Below are positions 24,928-33,636 of a stretch of DNA of 64,000 nucleotides, in pieces. The notes below the pieces were generated by a model. It did no database searches. It was not told the DNA's origin and worked only from the letters and a program-made list of their open reading frames with translations. Both the position numbers and the translations under genes were made by a program. Location of the stretch: assembly GCF_902459665.1 (NCBI RefSeq), contig NZ_CABPSL010000015.1:85577-149576 (forward strand), in the 5' to 3' direction. The stretch comes from Pandoraea cepalis (lineage in GTDB: Bacteria > Pseudomonadota > Gammaproteobacteria > Burkholderiales > Burkholderiaceae). Numbering within the stretch: the stretch's first letter is position 1; the number at the start of each line of letters is the position of its first letter.

Positions 24928-25601
24928 GATTCGTCTCGGACCTCGAGCACATACCCTACGCCACGCACGGTATGTATCAGCTTTAGCGCTTGGTCATCAT
25001 CGATTTTCGACCGTAGCCGGCGGATGGCAACTTCGACGACGTTGGTGTCGCTGTCGAAGTTCATGTCCCAGACATACGAGGCGATTTGCGTACGCGTGAG
25101 CACTTCACCTTGTCGGCCCGCGAGCAGTTGTAACAAGGCAAACTCGCGCGGCGTAAGTTCGATCCGATGGCCGGCCCGTTTGACACGCCGGCGCAGCAGG
25201 TCGATCTCCAGATCCCCGACGCGCAGCGTTTCCGAGTCTCGCGGAGGCCCCCGCCTGGCAAGCGTACGGACCCTGGCCAGCAGCTCAACGAACGCGAAAG
25301 GTTTGACGAGATAGTCGTCGCCCCCGGCCTCGAGGCCGCGAACCCGATCGTGGACGTCGTCCAGCGCCGTGAGAAACAACACGGGCGTTCCCTTGGTCGC
25401 GCGAAGGCGTTTGACCACGGCCCATCCGTCCATGACGGGAAGCATGACGTCCAGAATGATGACGTCGTACTCCTCTTCCTGTGCAAGCAGGAGCCCTTGC
25501 GCGCCATCGGTTGCCAAATCCAACGAGATGCCGGACTCCTCGAATCCCTTTTTCAGGTAGGCGCCGGTCTTCGGCTCATCTTCAATCAACAGAACGCGCA
25601 T
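24924..25601 (-). CDS. Response regulator, OmpR/CusR (IrlR) family
   Basis: The 225-aa regulator has a receiver domain with phospho-acceptor D51 ([14 protein letters not shown]) and conserved K in [11 protein letters not shown] winged-helix Trans_reg_C domain follows, ending in [13 protein letters not shown]. The start at 25601 gives the standard N-terminus [13 protein letters not shown]. It is the first gene of the pair with the kinase. No metal-efflux genes are adjacent; the nearest upstream genes encode a small hypothetical protein and DUF4148. Confidence 0.94.
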   Translation of the reverse strand: MRVLLIEDEPKTGAYLKKGFEESGISLDLATDGAQGLLLAQEEEYDVIILDVMLPVMDGWAVVKRLRATKGTPVLFLTALDDVHDRVRGLEAGGDDYLVKPFAFVELLARVRTLARRGPPRDSETLRVGDLEIDLLRRRVKRAGHRIELTPREFALLQLLAGRQGEVLTRTQIASYVWDMNFDSDTNVVEVAIRRLRSKIDDDQALKLIHTVRGVGYVLEVRDES

Positions 25602-25646
25602 GCTTTGTCGCCTCGGAATAGGCGCGTCGCGCCGCATTGGCCGACG

Positions 25647-25862
25647 CTACGCTTGCCCATGATAGCCGAACGCGGAACGCGTCTTGAACGCCATATCGGC
25701 GATAGTGCGCTCCGGGCGTTGTGTCGGCGCGTTGTCACGTGCGAGCGGCTTCGCGGCGGCTGACCTGTTGACGAGCCTTGCGGCACGGCGGACGAGCCAC
25801 GGTGCAAATTCCATTGCCGCCGGTGACCGTTCGCCGCGCACATCAACTCGCGTCACGATCAC
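25647..25862 (-). CDS. Small hypothetical ORF coupled to the DUF4148 gene
   Basis: A 71-codon frame starts with GTG at 25862, overlapping the DUF4148 stop codon (GTGA), and ends 46 bp before the response-regulator start. It is arginine- and alanine-rich and has no motif, signal peptide or membrane segment that I recognise. The stop-start overlap is the only argument for it; it may be chance in GC-rich DNA. Confidence 0.25.
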   Translation of the reverse strand: MIVTRVDVRGERSPAAMEFAPWLVRRAARLVNRSAAAKPLARDNAPTQRPERTIADMAFKTRSAFGYHGQA

Positions 25863-26155
25863 GAGCCAACGTACATCGCCGCCGTGTCGTTCGTGCTTTG
25901 CTGGCTCAGGACTTGCGGTGCCGAGCCAAGGCTCGATGCGCTCGCGGTGTGGGGTTGCGATTGCAGCGTGGCTTCTGCAGCCTGAATGTTGTCCGGATAG
26001 TGAGCGTTGCTCGCGGAAGGAACATAGCCAGCCTTCTCCATCTGAACGAGCTCATGCTGAACGCTTGCACGTGTTGTTTGCGATGCCTGAGCAAACGACA
26101 GGGCGGGGATGGCGAGCGCGCAAGCGACGATGACGGACTTTACGATCGATTTCAT
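25859..26155 (-). CDS. DUF4148 domain-containing secreted protein
   Basis: This 98-aa protein begins with a clear Sec signal peptide (MKSIVKSVIVACALAIPALSFA, cleavage expected after AQA). DUF4148 features follow, with TRASVQHELVQMEKAGYVPS in the mature part. The family is common in Burkholderiales and has no defined function. The ATG at 26155 was preferred over an upstream one at 26251 because it starts the signal peptide. It is transcribed towards the two-component system and may respond to it (inference). Confidence 0.88.
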   Translation of the reverse strand: MKSIVKSVIVACALAIPALSFAQASQTTRASVQHELVQMEKAGYVPSASNAHYPDNIQAAEATLQSQPHTASASSLGSAPQVLSQQSTNDTAAMYVGS

Positions 26156-26374
26156 GATGTTTTGCCTCAACGGTTTGGTTGTGAGTGCCAACGCGAACGC
26201 TTCGCGCCGGCCGGTCCCGCCGTGACGTTGGCGTCTCAGCGTTGAAGGCATTTTGCGGTGCGGGGGCTGACCCGATCGTTACTGGGAGATTACAAAAATG
26301 AAAGGTGTCTGCGGGCGCGGGCAGGAAGCAGGGCGGTGGGGCGGGGAAGGTCCCGGAACGCGAGGGAAGCGGCG

Positions 26375-27016
26375 TTACCGCGTTGAACCGTTCGACGTTG
26401 CCAGCGCAGCGACGCCAAGGCCGATGTACAGCAGACCGGTCACATACTTCCCGGCCCCGGGCTTTGCGCGCCGGCGGGTGAGCGCCTTGCCGATGGTGCG
26501 CGCGAGTGCCGCGTAAGTGATGTCGCTCAACGCACCGACGCACACGAGCAATACGCCGAGCGTCGCGATTTGCAGTGGCACATGGCCAGACTCGGGGTTC
26601 ACGAATTGCGGCAGGAAGGCGGCGATGAAGAGCCCCGTCTTCGGATTGAGCAGATTGACGAGAAAGCCTTTCTTGATCGATGTGCCGAGCATGCGTGCTG
26701 GCGGCAGCGGCGCGGTGCCGAGCGCCGCGGGTTGGCTGCGCATGGCCTTCACGCCGAGAAAGATGAGATAGGCCGCGCCGAGCGACTTGATCACGCTGAA
26801 CAGCAGTGGGGAGGCCAGCAACAGGGCGGTCAATCCGCCCGCCGCGAGGGCAACGTGGACAAGCGTGGCCAGCATCACACCAAAGCACGACGCCAACCCG
26901 AAGCGAAATCCCTGGCTGGCGCTCGCCGTCGCGATGTAGATCGTATTCGGTCCCGGAATCGCAACGAGTACGGCGACGGTGACCAGAAAGTAGGGAAGCA
27001 CGGTGATATCGATCAT
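26375..27016 (-). CDS. LysE/RhtB family amino-acid exporter
   Basis: This 213-aa inner-membrane protein has about six hydrophobic helices. The family motif IPGPNTIYIATASASQG lies at the N-terminus, and NLLNPKTGLFIAAFLPQF is in the middle. It exports amino acids or derivatives such as homoserine lactone or threonine; the substrate is unknown. The ATG at 27016 gives the family-standard start MIDITVLPYF; the longer frame to 27211 has a non-homologous basic extension. Confidence 0.92.
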   Translation of the reverse strand: MIDITVLPYFLVTVAVLVAIPGPNTIYIATASASQGFRFGLASCFGVMLATLVHVALAAGGLTALLLASPLLFSVIKSLGAAYLIFLGVKAMRSQPAALGTAPLPPARMLGTSIKKGFLVNLLNPKTGLFIAAFLPQFVNPESGHVPLQIATLGVLLVCVGALSDITYAALARTIGKALTRRRAKPGAGKYVTGLLYIGLGVAALATSNGSTR

Positions 27017-27344
27017 GGGGCAGAGGGAGTGGCGCGATCGGTGACGCAACCGAAGGCGCGGAAGCATTGACCGGTGTCGCAGGCATGACGGTGCGCTCGG
27101 GCATCGTAACATCGTGACGGCTGGCGCAATGGGGGCACGATGGTCTCGTTGGCGTCCTTGCCGGGTCGGCGCGGCGCGACACGACACGGCGCCGTAGCCG
27201 ACCCAGTGCACGACGCGCCGCAGCGCGTAATACGTTAGATCGACGCTGGCCGGTTGTCAGCCGATGATCAGGCGCCGTGAAACGGTGTGTTGCATGCCGT
27301 TGCGGGCCGAAATTCGGAAATGGCGTTACACTTCTAGCGCACGC

Positions 27345-27363
27345 CCCGCCATCCGGTGGCGGG
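27345..27363 (+). repeat. Hairpin in the leader of ribA (gap 27017-27397)
   Basis: CCCGCCA (27345-27351) pairs with TGGCGGG (27357-27363) around TCCGG, 35 bp before the chosen ribA start. It could mark the ribA 5' untranslated region. The rest of the 381-bp gap between lysE and ribA shows no gene or recognisable FMN riboswitch. Confidence 0.35.
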
Positions 27364-27397
27364 CGACTCCCCAATTTCGGTCTGTTTGAACGTCAAC

Positions 27398-28045
27398 ATG
27401 AAGTCCCCTGGTACTGCCTCTGCCACGCCCGCGTGCGACGCTGGCGAATGCGTCGAGCTTGTCGCAACGGCGACCCTGCCGACCCGATACGGCACCTTCA
27501 CCTCTCACGCGTTTCGCGTCAAGGGCAGCGACAACGAGCACCTCGCGCTGGTCATGGGCGATGTCGGCGGCGATGCGCCCACGCTCGTGCGTCTGCACTC
27601 CGAATGCCTGACGGGGGACGTCTTCGGTTCCTATCGCTGCGATTGCGGAGAGCAACTCGATGCGGGGATGCGCAAGATTGCCGAGGAAGGGCGCGGCGTA
27701 ATGCTGTACCTGCGGGGCCACGAAGGGCGCGGTATAGGCCTGAGCAACAAGATTCGCGCGTATTTGCTGCAGGAACAGGGCCGCGATACCGTCGAGGCCA
27801 ATCTCGATTTGGGCTTGCCCGACGACGCCCGTGAATACGACTCGGCAGCCGCGATTCTGCGCATTCTCGGCGTGCGTTCGGTGCGCCTTATGAGCAACAA
27901 TCCGAAGAAGTTCGATACGCTCGCGAAGCACGGCATTCCGGTGTGCGAGCGCGTGGCGCTCGACATCCCGATGCGCGAAGAGAACGAACGCTATATCCGC
28001 ACCAAGCAGGTCAAGTTCGGGCATTACTTCGAAGAGAACGAGTAA
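27398..28045 (+). CDS. ribA: GTP cyclohydrolase II
   Basis: The protein of about 215 aa catalyses the first step of riboflavin synthesis, GTP to 2,5-diamino-6-ribosylamino-4-pyrimidinone phosphate. Zinc ligands are in [20 protein letters not shown] (three cysteines). The substrate motifs [17 protein letters not shown] and MSNNPKK are intact. The start is ATG 27398 (MKSPGTAS); GTG 27356 is a possible longer start but overlaps a hairpin. It stands alone, not fused to ribB. Confidence 0.93.
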   Translation: MKSPGTASATPACDAGECVELVATATLPTRYGTFTSHAFRVKGSDNEHLALVMGDVGGDAPTLVRLHSECLTGDVFGSYRCDCGEQLDAGMRKIAEEGRGVMLYLRGHEGRGIGLSNKIRAYLLQEQGRDTVEANLDLGLPDDAREYDSAAAILRILGVRSVRLMSNNPKKFDTLAKHGIPVCERVALDIPMREENERYIRTKQVKFGHYFEENE

Positions 28046-28282
28046 GCCCGTGTCGCGCAGCGCCGCGACGCGCTTCACAATGGACACGCCATCGTGCCCG
28101 CGAGGTGGGAGTTAGTCATACGTTTGGCCGAAACGCTCGACCTGTGGCGCGTCCGTTGCGTGCTTCACTTCGAAGGGAACACCGAGCGGCATGGGCAAGT
28201 TCCCATCTGGTGTGCGGCGCAGCAATTTGTGCTTGACGTTGCAATTTGGCAGCAGTTACCATCCGCCCTGTCTTCCACTTAA

Positions 28283-28420
28283 GGGGTTTGTCCGTGAATT
28301 CCGATGCCAGTAGTAGTCGACCTTTGATCGACTGATTGCCTGAGGATCCACAGCCATTCCCTGTGCCGCGTCCTCATGCAGGATGCGGTGTCTAGCGCCA
28401 CCGAACGCTCGCCTTGAGCG
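28283..28420 (+). ncRNA. Candidate structured leader RNA upstream of the Mg2+ locus
   Basis: The 533-bp gap 28046-28578 has no convincing gene. Within it several hairpins stack. AGTCGA (28315-28320) pairs with TCGACT (28328-28333). GAGGA (28342-28346) pairs with TCCTC (28371-28375) around an inner CACAG/CTGTG stem (28349-28353 with 28361-28365). GGTG/CACC pairs follow near 28387-28403. The DNA is less GC-biased here than in the flanking genes. Its place ahead of a putative MgtC-like protein and mgtA suggests a cis-acting, perhaps Mg2+-sensitive, leader. No known riboswitch family could be assigned by eye. Confidence 0.4.
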
Positions 28421-28578
28421 TGACCGCTCCGGCGCAATTCCCGCAGAAATTTCACTGTCGTGCCCGTGAGGGGCGTTGTCGTCTTGCGCATGCGTTTGGC
28501 ATCGCAACGGAGCGCCCGCACCGGCCGGCCGTCCGTGCCGTGCGCGGTAGGGACGATTCGCAGCCATGCGAGGAAATC

Positions 28579-28935
28579 ATGCGCGCTATTCAAACGTTGC
28601 AAACTTTTCAGGCTTTCCAGAGCCCACCGACGCTCCCCACCCCGGTGTCGCGTCTGACCATCGTCTGCCTGGCCGATGCCCTTGGGGCATTGCGCAAGCA
28701 GATGTTCATCGATCTCACCGCCCTCGGCCTGCGTGCCACGCGCGTCAGCATCACACGCTGGAGCGATCGCGACGAAGCCTCGGCCACCGTCACGCTCGAC
28801 TGTCCGGCCGCTTCGCGCGCGTCGCTCACTTCACTCGTCATGCGCCTGTCCGGCGAGCGCAGCGTGCGCCGCGTGTACTGGTCCGACGATGCCGCCCGTC
28901 ACGCTAGCGCTGGCGCCAGGTCCACACACGGCTGA
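28579..28935 (+). CDS. Small ACT-like protein resembling the C-terminal domain of MgtC
   Basis: This 118-aa soluble protein starts at ATG 28579 with AGGA upstream. It has an alternating beta/alpha pattern: RLTIVCLADALGALRKQMFI, then SITRWSDRDEASATVTLDCP, then LVMRLSGERSVRRVYW. That resembles the ACT-like C-terminal domain of MgtC/SapB proteins, but the membrane domain is missing. It sits 90 bp before the mgtA leader ORF and on the same strand, so a role in magnesium homeostasis is likely (inference). The family assignment rests on pattern, not alignment. Confidence 0.65.
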   Translation: MRAIQTLQTFQAFQSPPTLPTPVSRLTIVCLADALGALRKQMFIDLTALGLRATRVSITRWSDRDEASATVTLDCPAASRASLTSLVMRLSGERSVRRVYWSDDAARHASAGARSTHG

Positions 28936-29025
28936 TTCCGTCGTCCCTGTCGCAACGGTGTTTCTTGCCAGACAGAGCGCCAGTGCCTGCCGGTGTACCG
29001 AATATAAAAACGTAAGGAGTCCAAT

Positions 29026-29187
29026 ATGGAAGATGGAAGTAGCCGAATGAGGCCCGTCGGGACCCTGTGCTTGGCACGTAGGGTTCCGACGGGCGATCCC
29101 CAAATCTTTTCACCATCACCGACCGCGCGCCGCGCGGCGCGGCTGGGTACGTTCGCGCTTTTTTTTCGGAGACATGACCTCCGGTAG
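29026..29187 (+). CDS. Putative mgtA leader peptide (53 aa)
   Basis: This short frame is preceded by a very good ribosome-binding site (AAGGAG, 8 nt before the ATG). It ends 56 bp before mgtA. The peptide begins MEDGSSRMRPVG, with acidic residues at positions 2-3, and has five prolines (P10, P21, P25, P30, P32), ending basic (RRHDLR). E. coli/Salmonella MgtL likewise begins with acidic and proline residues that destabilise or stall ribosomes at low Mg2+ or proline. Two competing RNA hairpins and a T-run lie inside the frame. It is probably a regulatory upstream ORF, not a functional protein. Confidence 0.7.
   Translation: MEDGSSRMRPVGTLCLARRVPTGDPQIFSPSPTARRAARLGTFALFFRRHDLR
29052..29166 (+). 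promoter_or_regulatory. Transcription attenuator in the mgtA leader
   Basis: A strong hairpin pairs 29052-29066 with 29080-29094 (GCCCGTCGG with CCGACGGGC at its base). Farther on, CGCGCC/GGCGCG (29126-29131 with 29136-29141) forms one stem. The overlapping GCGCG (29137-29141) can pair instead with CGCGC (29154-29158), which is followed at once by eight T residues (29159-29166), a textbook intrinsic terminator. The last two stems share bases and exclude one another, as in attenuators. All lie within the leader ORF, so ribosome position could decide the outcome. Confidence 0.7.
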
Positions 29188-29243
29188 CGCCTGACGAGAC
29201 CGGCCGGCCGCCATACCCGCGTAAGCCGCGCCAGGAATTCGTC

Positions 29244-32012
29244 ATGAACAAGCACCTTCACTCGCGCCGCAAGCAGCGCGGCTTCGTCGAACGCTCGACA
29301 TCCTCAGACTTGCCGCCCGTCGGCCCCGACGTCGTTGCCCGGCTCGCCAATGAACCGCTGCAGGACGTCCTGCACACCCTCGACACCGACCTGAAAGGGC
29401 TCACGCTCGCCGACGTCGGTCAGCGCCAGACACGCTACGGCCCTAACGAAATCGCGCACGACAAGCCGCCGCACTGGGCGGTGCAATTGTTCGGCGCCTT
29501 CAAGAACCCCTTCGTGATGGTCCTGCTGGCGCTCGCCACCGTCAGCTATTTCACCGACGTCTACTTCGCCGACGTCTACTTCGCCGATCCGGGCGATGAA
29601 GACTACATGGGCATCTCCATCCTGCTCACGATGGTGACGATCAGCGGCCTGTTGCGCTTTTTCTCCGAGTTCCGGTCGCTGCGCGCGGCCGAGAAGCTCA
29701 AGGCGATGGTGCGCACCACGGCCAGCGTTCGCCGCCGTGTGACGGCGACGGGCGAGCCGGAGCGTCACGAGGTCGCCATGCGCGAGCTGGTCGTGGGCGA
29801 CATCGTGACGCTCCAGGCGGGCGACATGATCCCGGCTGACCTGCGATTGATCGAATCGCGCGACCTGTTCATCAGTCAGGCGGTCCTCACGGGCGAAGCG
29901 CTGCCCGTCGAGAAGTACGACACGCTGGGTGCCGTCGCGCAAAAGTCCGCCGAAACGACGGCCGGGCAGGGCAATGCGAACCTGCTCGATCTGTCCAATA
30001 TCTGCTTCATGGGCACAAACGTGGTCAGCGGCACGGCCACCGGCGTGGTCGTCGCCACGGCGGGCGACACGTATTTCGGCGCGCTGGCAACGAACGTAGT
30101 GAGTCACAAGCGGGTCGAGACGAGCTTCGATCGCGGCGTGAATAGCGTGAGCTGGCTGCTCATTCGCTTCATGCTGGTGATGGTGCCGGTCGTCTTCATG
30201 ATCAACGGTCTGACCAAGGGCGACTGGGTGAGCGCGCTGACGTTCGCGCTGGCCGTGGCCGTCGGTCTGACGCCGGAAATGCTGCCGATGATCGTGAGCG
30301 CCAACCTGGCGCGCGGCGCCATGGCGATGTCGCGCCGCAAGGTGGTCGTCAAGCGCCTGAACTCGGTGCAGAACTTCGGTGCCATGGACGTGCTGTGCAC
30401 CGACAAGACTGGCACGCTTACGCAGGACCGCATCATTCTCGAACAACATCTCGATGTGGCGGGCGACGAGCGCGAAGACGTGTTGCGTCTGGGCTGGCTC
30501 AACAGCTATCACCAGAGTGGCCAGCGCAACCTGATCGATGTCGCGATCATCCGCCGTGCCAACGAGATCGGCGAGGCGGTGCAACCGCGCGACTTCGCCA
30601 AGATCGACGAATTGCCGTTCGACTTTGTGCGCCGGCGTCTGTCGGTGGTGGTGGCCGACGCGCACGGCGAGCACCTGATGATTACCAAGGGCGCCGTCGA
30701 GGAGATGCTGTCCGTCTCCACGCACGTGCAGACCCCCCAGGGCGTGCGCGCGCTCGACGATACGGCCCGTGCCATCCTGCTGGCGCGCGCCGAGGCGTAC
30801 AACGCCGACGGGTTCCGCGTGCTCGTCGTGGCGACGCGCGACATCCCGGCAAGCGAGACGAAGACGCAGTACAAGACGTCCGACGAAGCGGGGCTGACGG
30901 TCTGCGGCTTCCTGACCTTCCTCGATCCGCCCAAGGACTCGGCCGCCCCGGCCATTGCCGCCTTGCGCGAGCATGGCGTGACGGTGAAGGTGCTGACCGG
31001 CGACAACCCGATCGTCACGATCAACGTGTGCCGTCAGGTCGGCCTGGAACCCGGCACGCCGCTGCTCGGCACGGACATCGAGCCGATGGACGACGCCACG
31101 CTGCGCGAGGCGGTCGGTCGCACGACTGTGTTCGCCAAGCTCGCACCGCTGCACAAGGCGCGCGTGGTCAAGGCCCTGCAGGCCAACGGTCACACGGTGG
31201 GCTTCCTGGGCGACGGCATTAACGACGCCCCGGCGCTGCGCGATGCCGACGTCGGCATCTCGGTGGATACCGGTGCCGATATCGCCAAGGAAACCGCCGA
31301 TATCATCCTGCTCGAAAAGAGCCTGATGGTGCTGGAGGAGGGCGTCATCAAGGGCCGCGAGACCTTCGGCAACATCCTCAAGTACCTGAACATGACGGCC
31401 AGCTCGAACTTCGGCAACGTGTTCTCGGTGCTGGTGGCGAGCGCATTCCTGCCGTGGCAGCCGATGCTCGCGATGCAATTGCTCGTGCAGAACCTCGTGT
31501 ACGACATCTCGCAGATGTTCCTGCCATGGGATCGCATGGATCCGGAATTCCTCAAGAAGCCGCGCAAGTGGGACGCGGGCAACATCCGGCGCTTCATGCT
31601 GTGGCTCGGACCGACCTCGTCGGTGTTCGATATCACGACCTATGCGCTGATGTGGACGGTGTTCGGTGCGGGCGCGCTGTATCACGCGCATGGCGGCGAT
31701 GCGGGGCAGGTCATCATGAACTCGGGCTGGTTCGTCGAAGGGTTGGTGTCGCAGACGCTGGTCGTTCACTTGCTGCGCACGCAGAAGATCCCGTTCCTGC
31801 AAAGCACGCCGGCGCTGCCGATCATGCTGTCGACGACGGTGGCGATCGCGCTGGCCTGCTGGCTGCCGTATTCGCCGTTTGCCGAAGCGCTGGGCTTCGT
31901 GGCCCTGCCGGGGACGTACTTCTACTGGCTCGCCGCGACCATGCTCGGCTACATCGCCCTCGCCCAAGTGGTGAAGACGATCTACATCCGCCGCTTTGGC
32001 CGCTGGTTCTGA
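29244..32012 (+). CDS. mgtA: Magnesium-importing P-type ATPase
   Basis: The 922-aa P3B-type ATPase imports Mg2+ across the inner membrane. The phosphorylation site is D387 in CTDKTGTLTQDR. The TGEALPVEK dephosphorylation motif, KGAVEEM nucleotide-binding segment and GDGINDAPALRDADVG hinge motif are intact, and about ten membrane helices are present. Length fits MgtA/MgtB. A 15-bp tandem duplication at 29556-29585 adds a repeated DVYFA between the first and second helices. Expression is probably controlled by the attenuating leader directly upstream. Confidence 0.95.
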   Translation: MNKHLHSRRKQRGFVERSTSSDLPPVGPDVVARLANEPLQDVLHTLDTDLKGLTLADVGQRQTRYGPNEIAHDKPPHWAVQLFGAFKNPFVMVLLALATVSYFTDVYFADVYFADPGDEDYMGISILLTMVTISGLLRFFSEFRSLRAAEKLKAMVRTTASVRRRVTATGEPERHEVAMRELVVGDIVTLQAGDMIPADLRLIESRDLFISQAVLTGEALPVEKYDTLGAVAQKSAETTAGQGNANLLDLSNICFMGTNVVSGTATGVVVATAGDTYFGALATNVVSHKRVETSFDRGVNSVSWLLIRFMLVMVPVVFMINGLTKGDWVSALTFALAVAVGLTPEMLPMIVSANLARGAMAMSRRKVVVKRLNSVQNFGAMDVLCTDKTGTLTQDRIILEQHLDVAGDEREDVLRLGWLNSYHQSGQRNLIDVAIIRRANEIGEAVQPRDFAKIDELPFDFVRRRLSVVVADAHGEHLMITKGAVEEMLSVSTHVQTPQGVRALDDTARAILLARAEAYNADGFRVLVVATRDIPASETKTQYKTSDEAGLTVCGFLTFLDPPKDSAAPAIAALREHGVTVKVLTGDNPIVTINVCRQVGLEPGTPLLGTDIEPMDDATLREAVGRTTVFAKLAPLHKARVVKALQANGHTVGFLGDGINDAPALRDADVGISVDTGADIAKETADIILLEKSLMVLEEGVIKGRETFGNILKYLNMTASSNFGNVFSVLVASAFLPWQPMLAMQLLVQNLVYDISQMFLPWDRMDPEFLKKPRKWDAGNIRRFMLWLGPTSSVFDITTYALMWTVFGAGALYHAHGGDAGQVIMNSGWFVEGLVSQTLVVHLLRTQKIPFLQSTPALPIMLSTTVAIALACWLPYSPFAEALGFVALPGTYFYWLAATMLGYIALAQVVKTIYIRRFGRWF

Positions 32013-32073
32013 TCGGGTATCGGCCGCGTCAGCCGAGACGGCCGAATCATTACCGCCATTGATTTCATACAAC

Positions 32074-32097
32074 GCTCCCGCCCGGCCGGGCGGGAGC
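32074..32097. terminator. Perfect 24-bp GC palindrome after mgtA
   Basis: Two 12-nt arms (GCTCCCGCCCGG and CCGGGCGGGAGC) abut directly, 61 bp after the mgtA stop. It is the most stable hairpin between mgtA and the outer-membrane protein gene and probably ends or stabilises the mgtA transcript. No T-run follows, so Rho-independent termination is not certain. Confidence 0.5.
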
Positions 32098-32166
32098 CGA
32101 CAATCACACACGCCCGCCCCGCCGCTCGCCGTGCCGGGGCGGCACACGTAAGCAAGAGAACGACTC

Positions 32167-32901
32167 ATGAAGAAGCAACTGATGTCTCTGGCGCTGCTCT
32201 GTCCGCTCAGCGCCTTCGCTGCCCATCCGCTGGTGTCCGACGATACCGGCACACAGGGCGACGGCAACTGGCAGTTCGAGACCAATGGCGAAGTGACGTC
32301 CAAGCAGCCGGAAATCGGCCGCCAGACGCTCTGGAACAGCACGCTCACCCGAGGGGTGGGAGAGACGCTCGATCTGTATGTCGACGTGCCCTATACGCAC
32401 CTTCAAAACCGCTCGGACGCCGCAGGCAATGGTGTCGGCGATGTGGAGACGGGCGCCAAGTGGCGGATGTACGACGACGGGGCGTTCAGCATCGGCCTCA
32501 AGCCGTACCTGAGCTTTCCGACGGGCAACGACCAGCGCGGGCTTGGCAGCGGTCGGGTGAACGCCGGGGCGACCTTGCTCACGCAATACGAGATCGACAA
32601 ATGGACGTTTCTGTTCAACGCCGGGGCCGCTTATCAGCCGAACCGCCAAGGCGATCGCCAGTCATTGTGGAAGGTTTCAGGGGCGGTGCTGTATCGCGTG
32701 TTGCCGACAACGCAGCTTATTCTGGATGTGGGCGCTTCGCAGAACCCCGACTTCACGCAGCGGACGCACCCGGCGTTCATGATTCTCGGTGCGATTTACA
32801 GCCCGAAGTCGTGGCTGGATCTGGACGTCGGCTATCGACGCGGCCTCAATCCGCAGACGTATGACTATTCCTGGATGGGCGGGATGACCGTGCGCTGGTA
32901 A
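32167..32901 (+). CDS. Outer-membrane beta-barrel protein (MetA-pathway phenol degradation family)
   Basis: The 244-aa protein has a signal peptide (MKKQLMSLALLCPLSAFA) and then alternating amphipathic strands rich in aromatic and glycine residues, ending in VRW, as outer-membrane barrels do. Its overall pattern matches the transporter family once named for the phenol meta-cleavage pathway (PF13557). The function is unproven. It follows mgtA by 154 bp with its own ribosome-binding site; a link to Mg2+ uptake is possible but only positional. Confidence 0.75.
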   Translation: MKKQLMSLALLCPLSAFAAHPLVSDDTGTQGDGNWQFETNGEVTSKQPEIGRQTLWNSTLTRGVGETLDLYVDVPYTHLQNRSDAAGNGVGDVETGAKWRMYDDGAFSIGLKPYLSFPTGNDQRGLGSGRVNAGATLLTQYEIDKWTFLFNAGAAYQPNRQGDRQSLWKVSGAVLYRVLPTTQLILDVGASQNPDFTQRTHPAFMILGAIYSPKSWLDLDVGYRRGLNPQTYDYSWMGGMTVRW

Positions 32902-33003
32902 GGCGAACCGCCGTTCGGTCCGCCGGCGAGACGAGCCACGCTGGGGTGCGGCGGCGCATCGGGAAATGCCGCCGTCGGGGAGCGGGCAAGGAGTGGGGTG
33001 ATA

Positions 33004-33031
33004 ACTTTGCAGTATAATTTTTTTTCAAAGT
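33004..33031. promoter_or_regulatory. AT-rich dyad before the MarR gene
   Basis: ACTTTG (33004-33009) and CAAAGT (33026-33031) form a 6-bp inverted repeat around a TATAAT-containing spacer (CAGTATAATTTTTTTT). The spacer looks like a -10 element, so a protein bound here would block RNA polymerase. Autorepression by the MarR protein is a reasonable guess. Confidence 0.4.
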
Positions 33032-33071
33032 CATTGTCCGGGCGCGCTGCGTCGCTTACTTGCTTTCTTCC

Positions 33072-33614
33072 ATGCCCAAATCGTCGCCGTCCAAGGCGCT
33101 CACCGTTACCAATCCGGCCTGTCTCATCGACGGTTCCGACACCGAATTCCGGCATCTGATCAATGGTCTGTTGCCGTTCGCCGCGCGCCTGCTGTCCGTG
33201 CGCGACGGCTTTGGCAGCCTGATCGGCCTGACCGGCATTCAATACTCGCTGCTGCAGTCGGTCGTGCACCTGTCGTCGCTCGCGGATGTCACCGTCAATC
33301 AACTGGCGGACCATCTGCACCTGTCCGGGGCCTTCGTGACCATCGAGACGAACAAGCTCAAGGCGCTCAAGCTGATCGACAAGCGTCAGAACCCGGAAGA
33401 CCGGCGCAAGATGAGCCTGACGGTGACGGCCGCCGGTGCCAAACTGCTCCACGAACTGACACCATCGCAGCAACGCATCAACGACGTGCTGTTCGACGGC
33501 GTGACGCGCACCGAATTCAAGGTGCTGTGCGCCGTGGTCGATCGGCTCGTTGCCAACGGCGACCGCGCCACGCTCGATCTGGGGCACCAGTTGGCGACGC
33601 GCGACAAGCGCTAG
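33072..33614 (+). CDS. MarR family transcriptional regulator
   Basis: The protein of 180 aa has the MarR winged-helix core: VNQLADHLHLSGAFVTIETNKL as recognition helix and the wing NPEDRRKMSLTVTAAG. The ATG at 33072 is preferred; TTG at 33060 would add four residues. Many MarR proteins respond to aromatic acids. Neighbouring genes are a desulfurase (convergent) and, farther on, the aromatic monooxygenase cluster. The target is unknown. Confidence 0.9.
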   Translation: MPKSSPSKALTVTNPACLIDGSDTEFRHLINGLLPFAARLLSVRDGFGSLIGLTGIQYSLLQSVVHLSSLADVTVNQLADHLHLSGAFVTIETNKLKALKLIDKRQNPEDRRKMSLTVTAAGAKLLHELTPSQQRINDVLFDGVTRTEFKVLCAVVDRLVANGDRATLDLGHQLATRDKR

Positions 33615-33636
33615 GCGCAGCACACCCTGGCCTCGC

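Noticed and set aside
27017..27397. FMN riboswitch upstream of ribA
   Set aside because: The conserved FMN-element core (AGGG...GGTG and related loops) is not visible; only a short hairpin is present.
28256..28602. Minus-strand ORFs in the structured leader region
   Set aside because: They read through the hairpins, have no ribosome-binding site or known domain, and the region is better explained as leader RNA.
29304..32348. A 1014-codon minus-strand frame opposite mgtA
   Set aside because: It is a GC-rich antisense shadow, rich in His/Arg/Gln, with no domain; mgtA on the plus strand has all P-type ATPase motifs.
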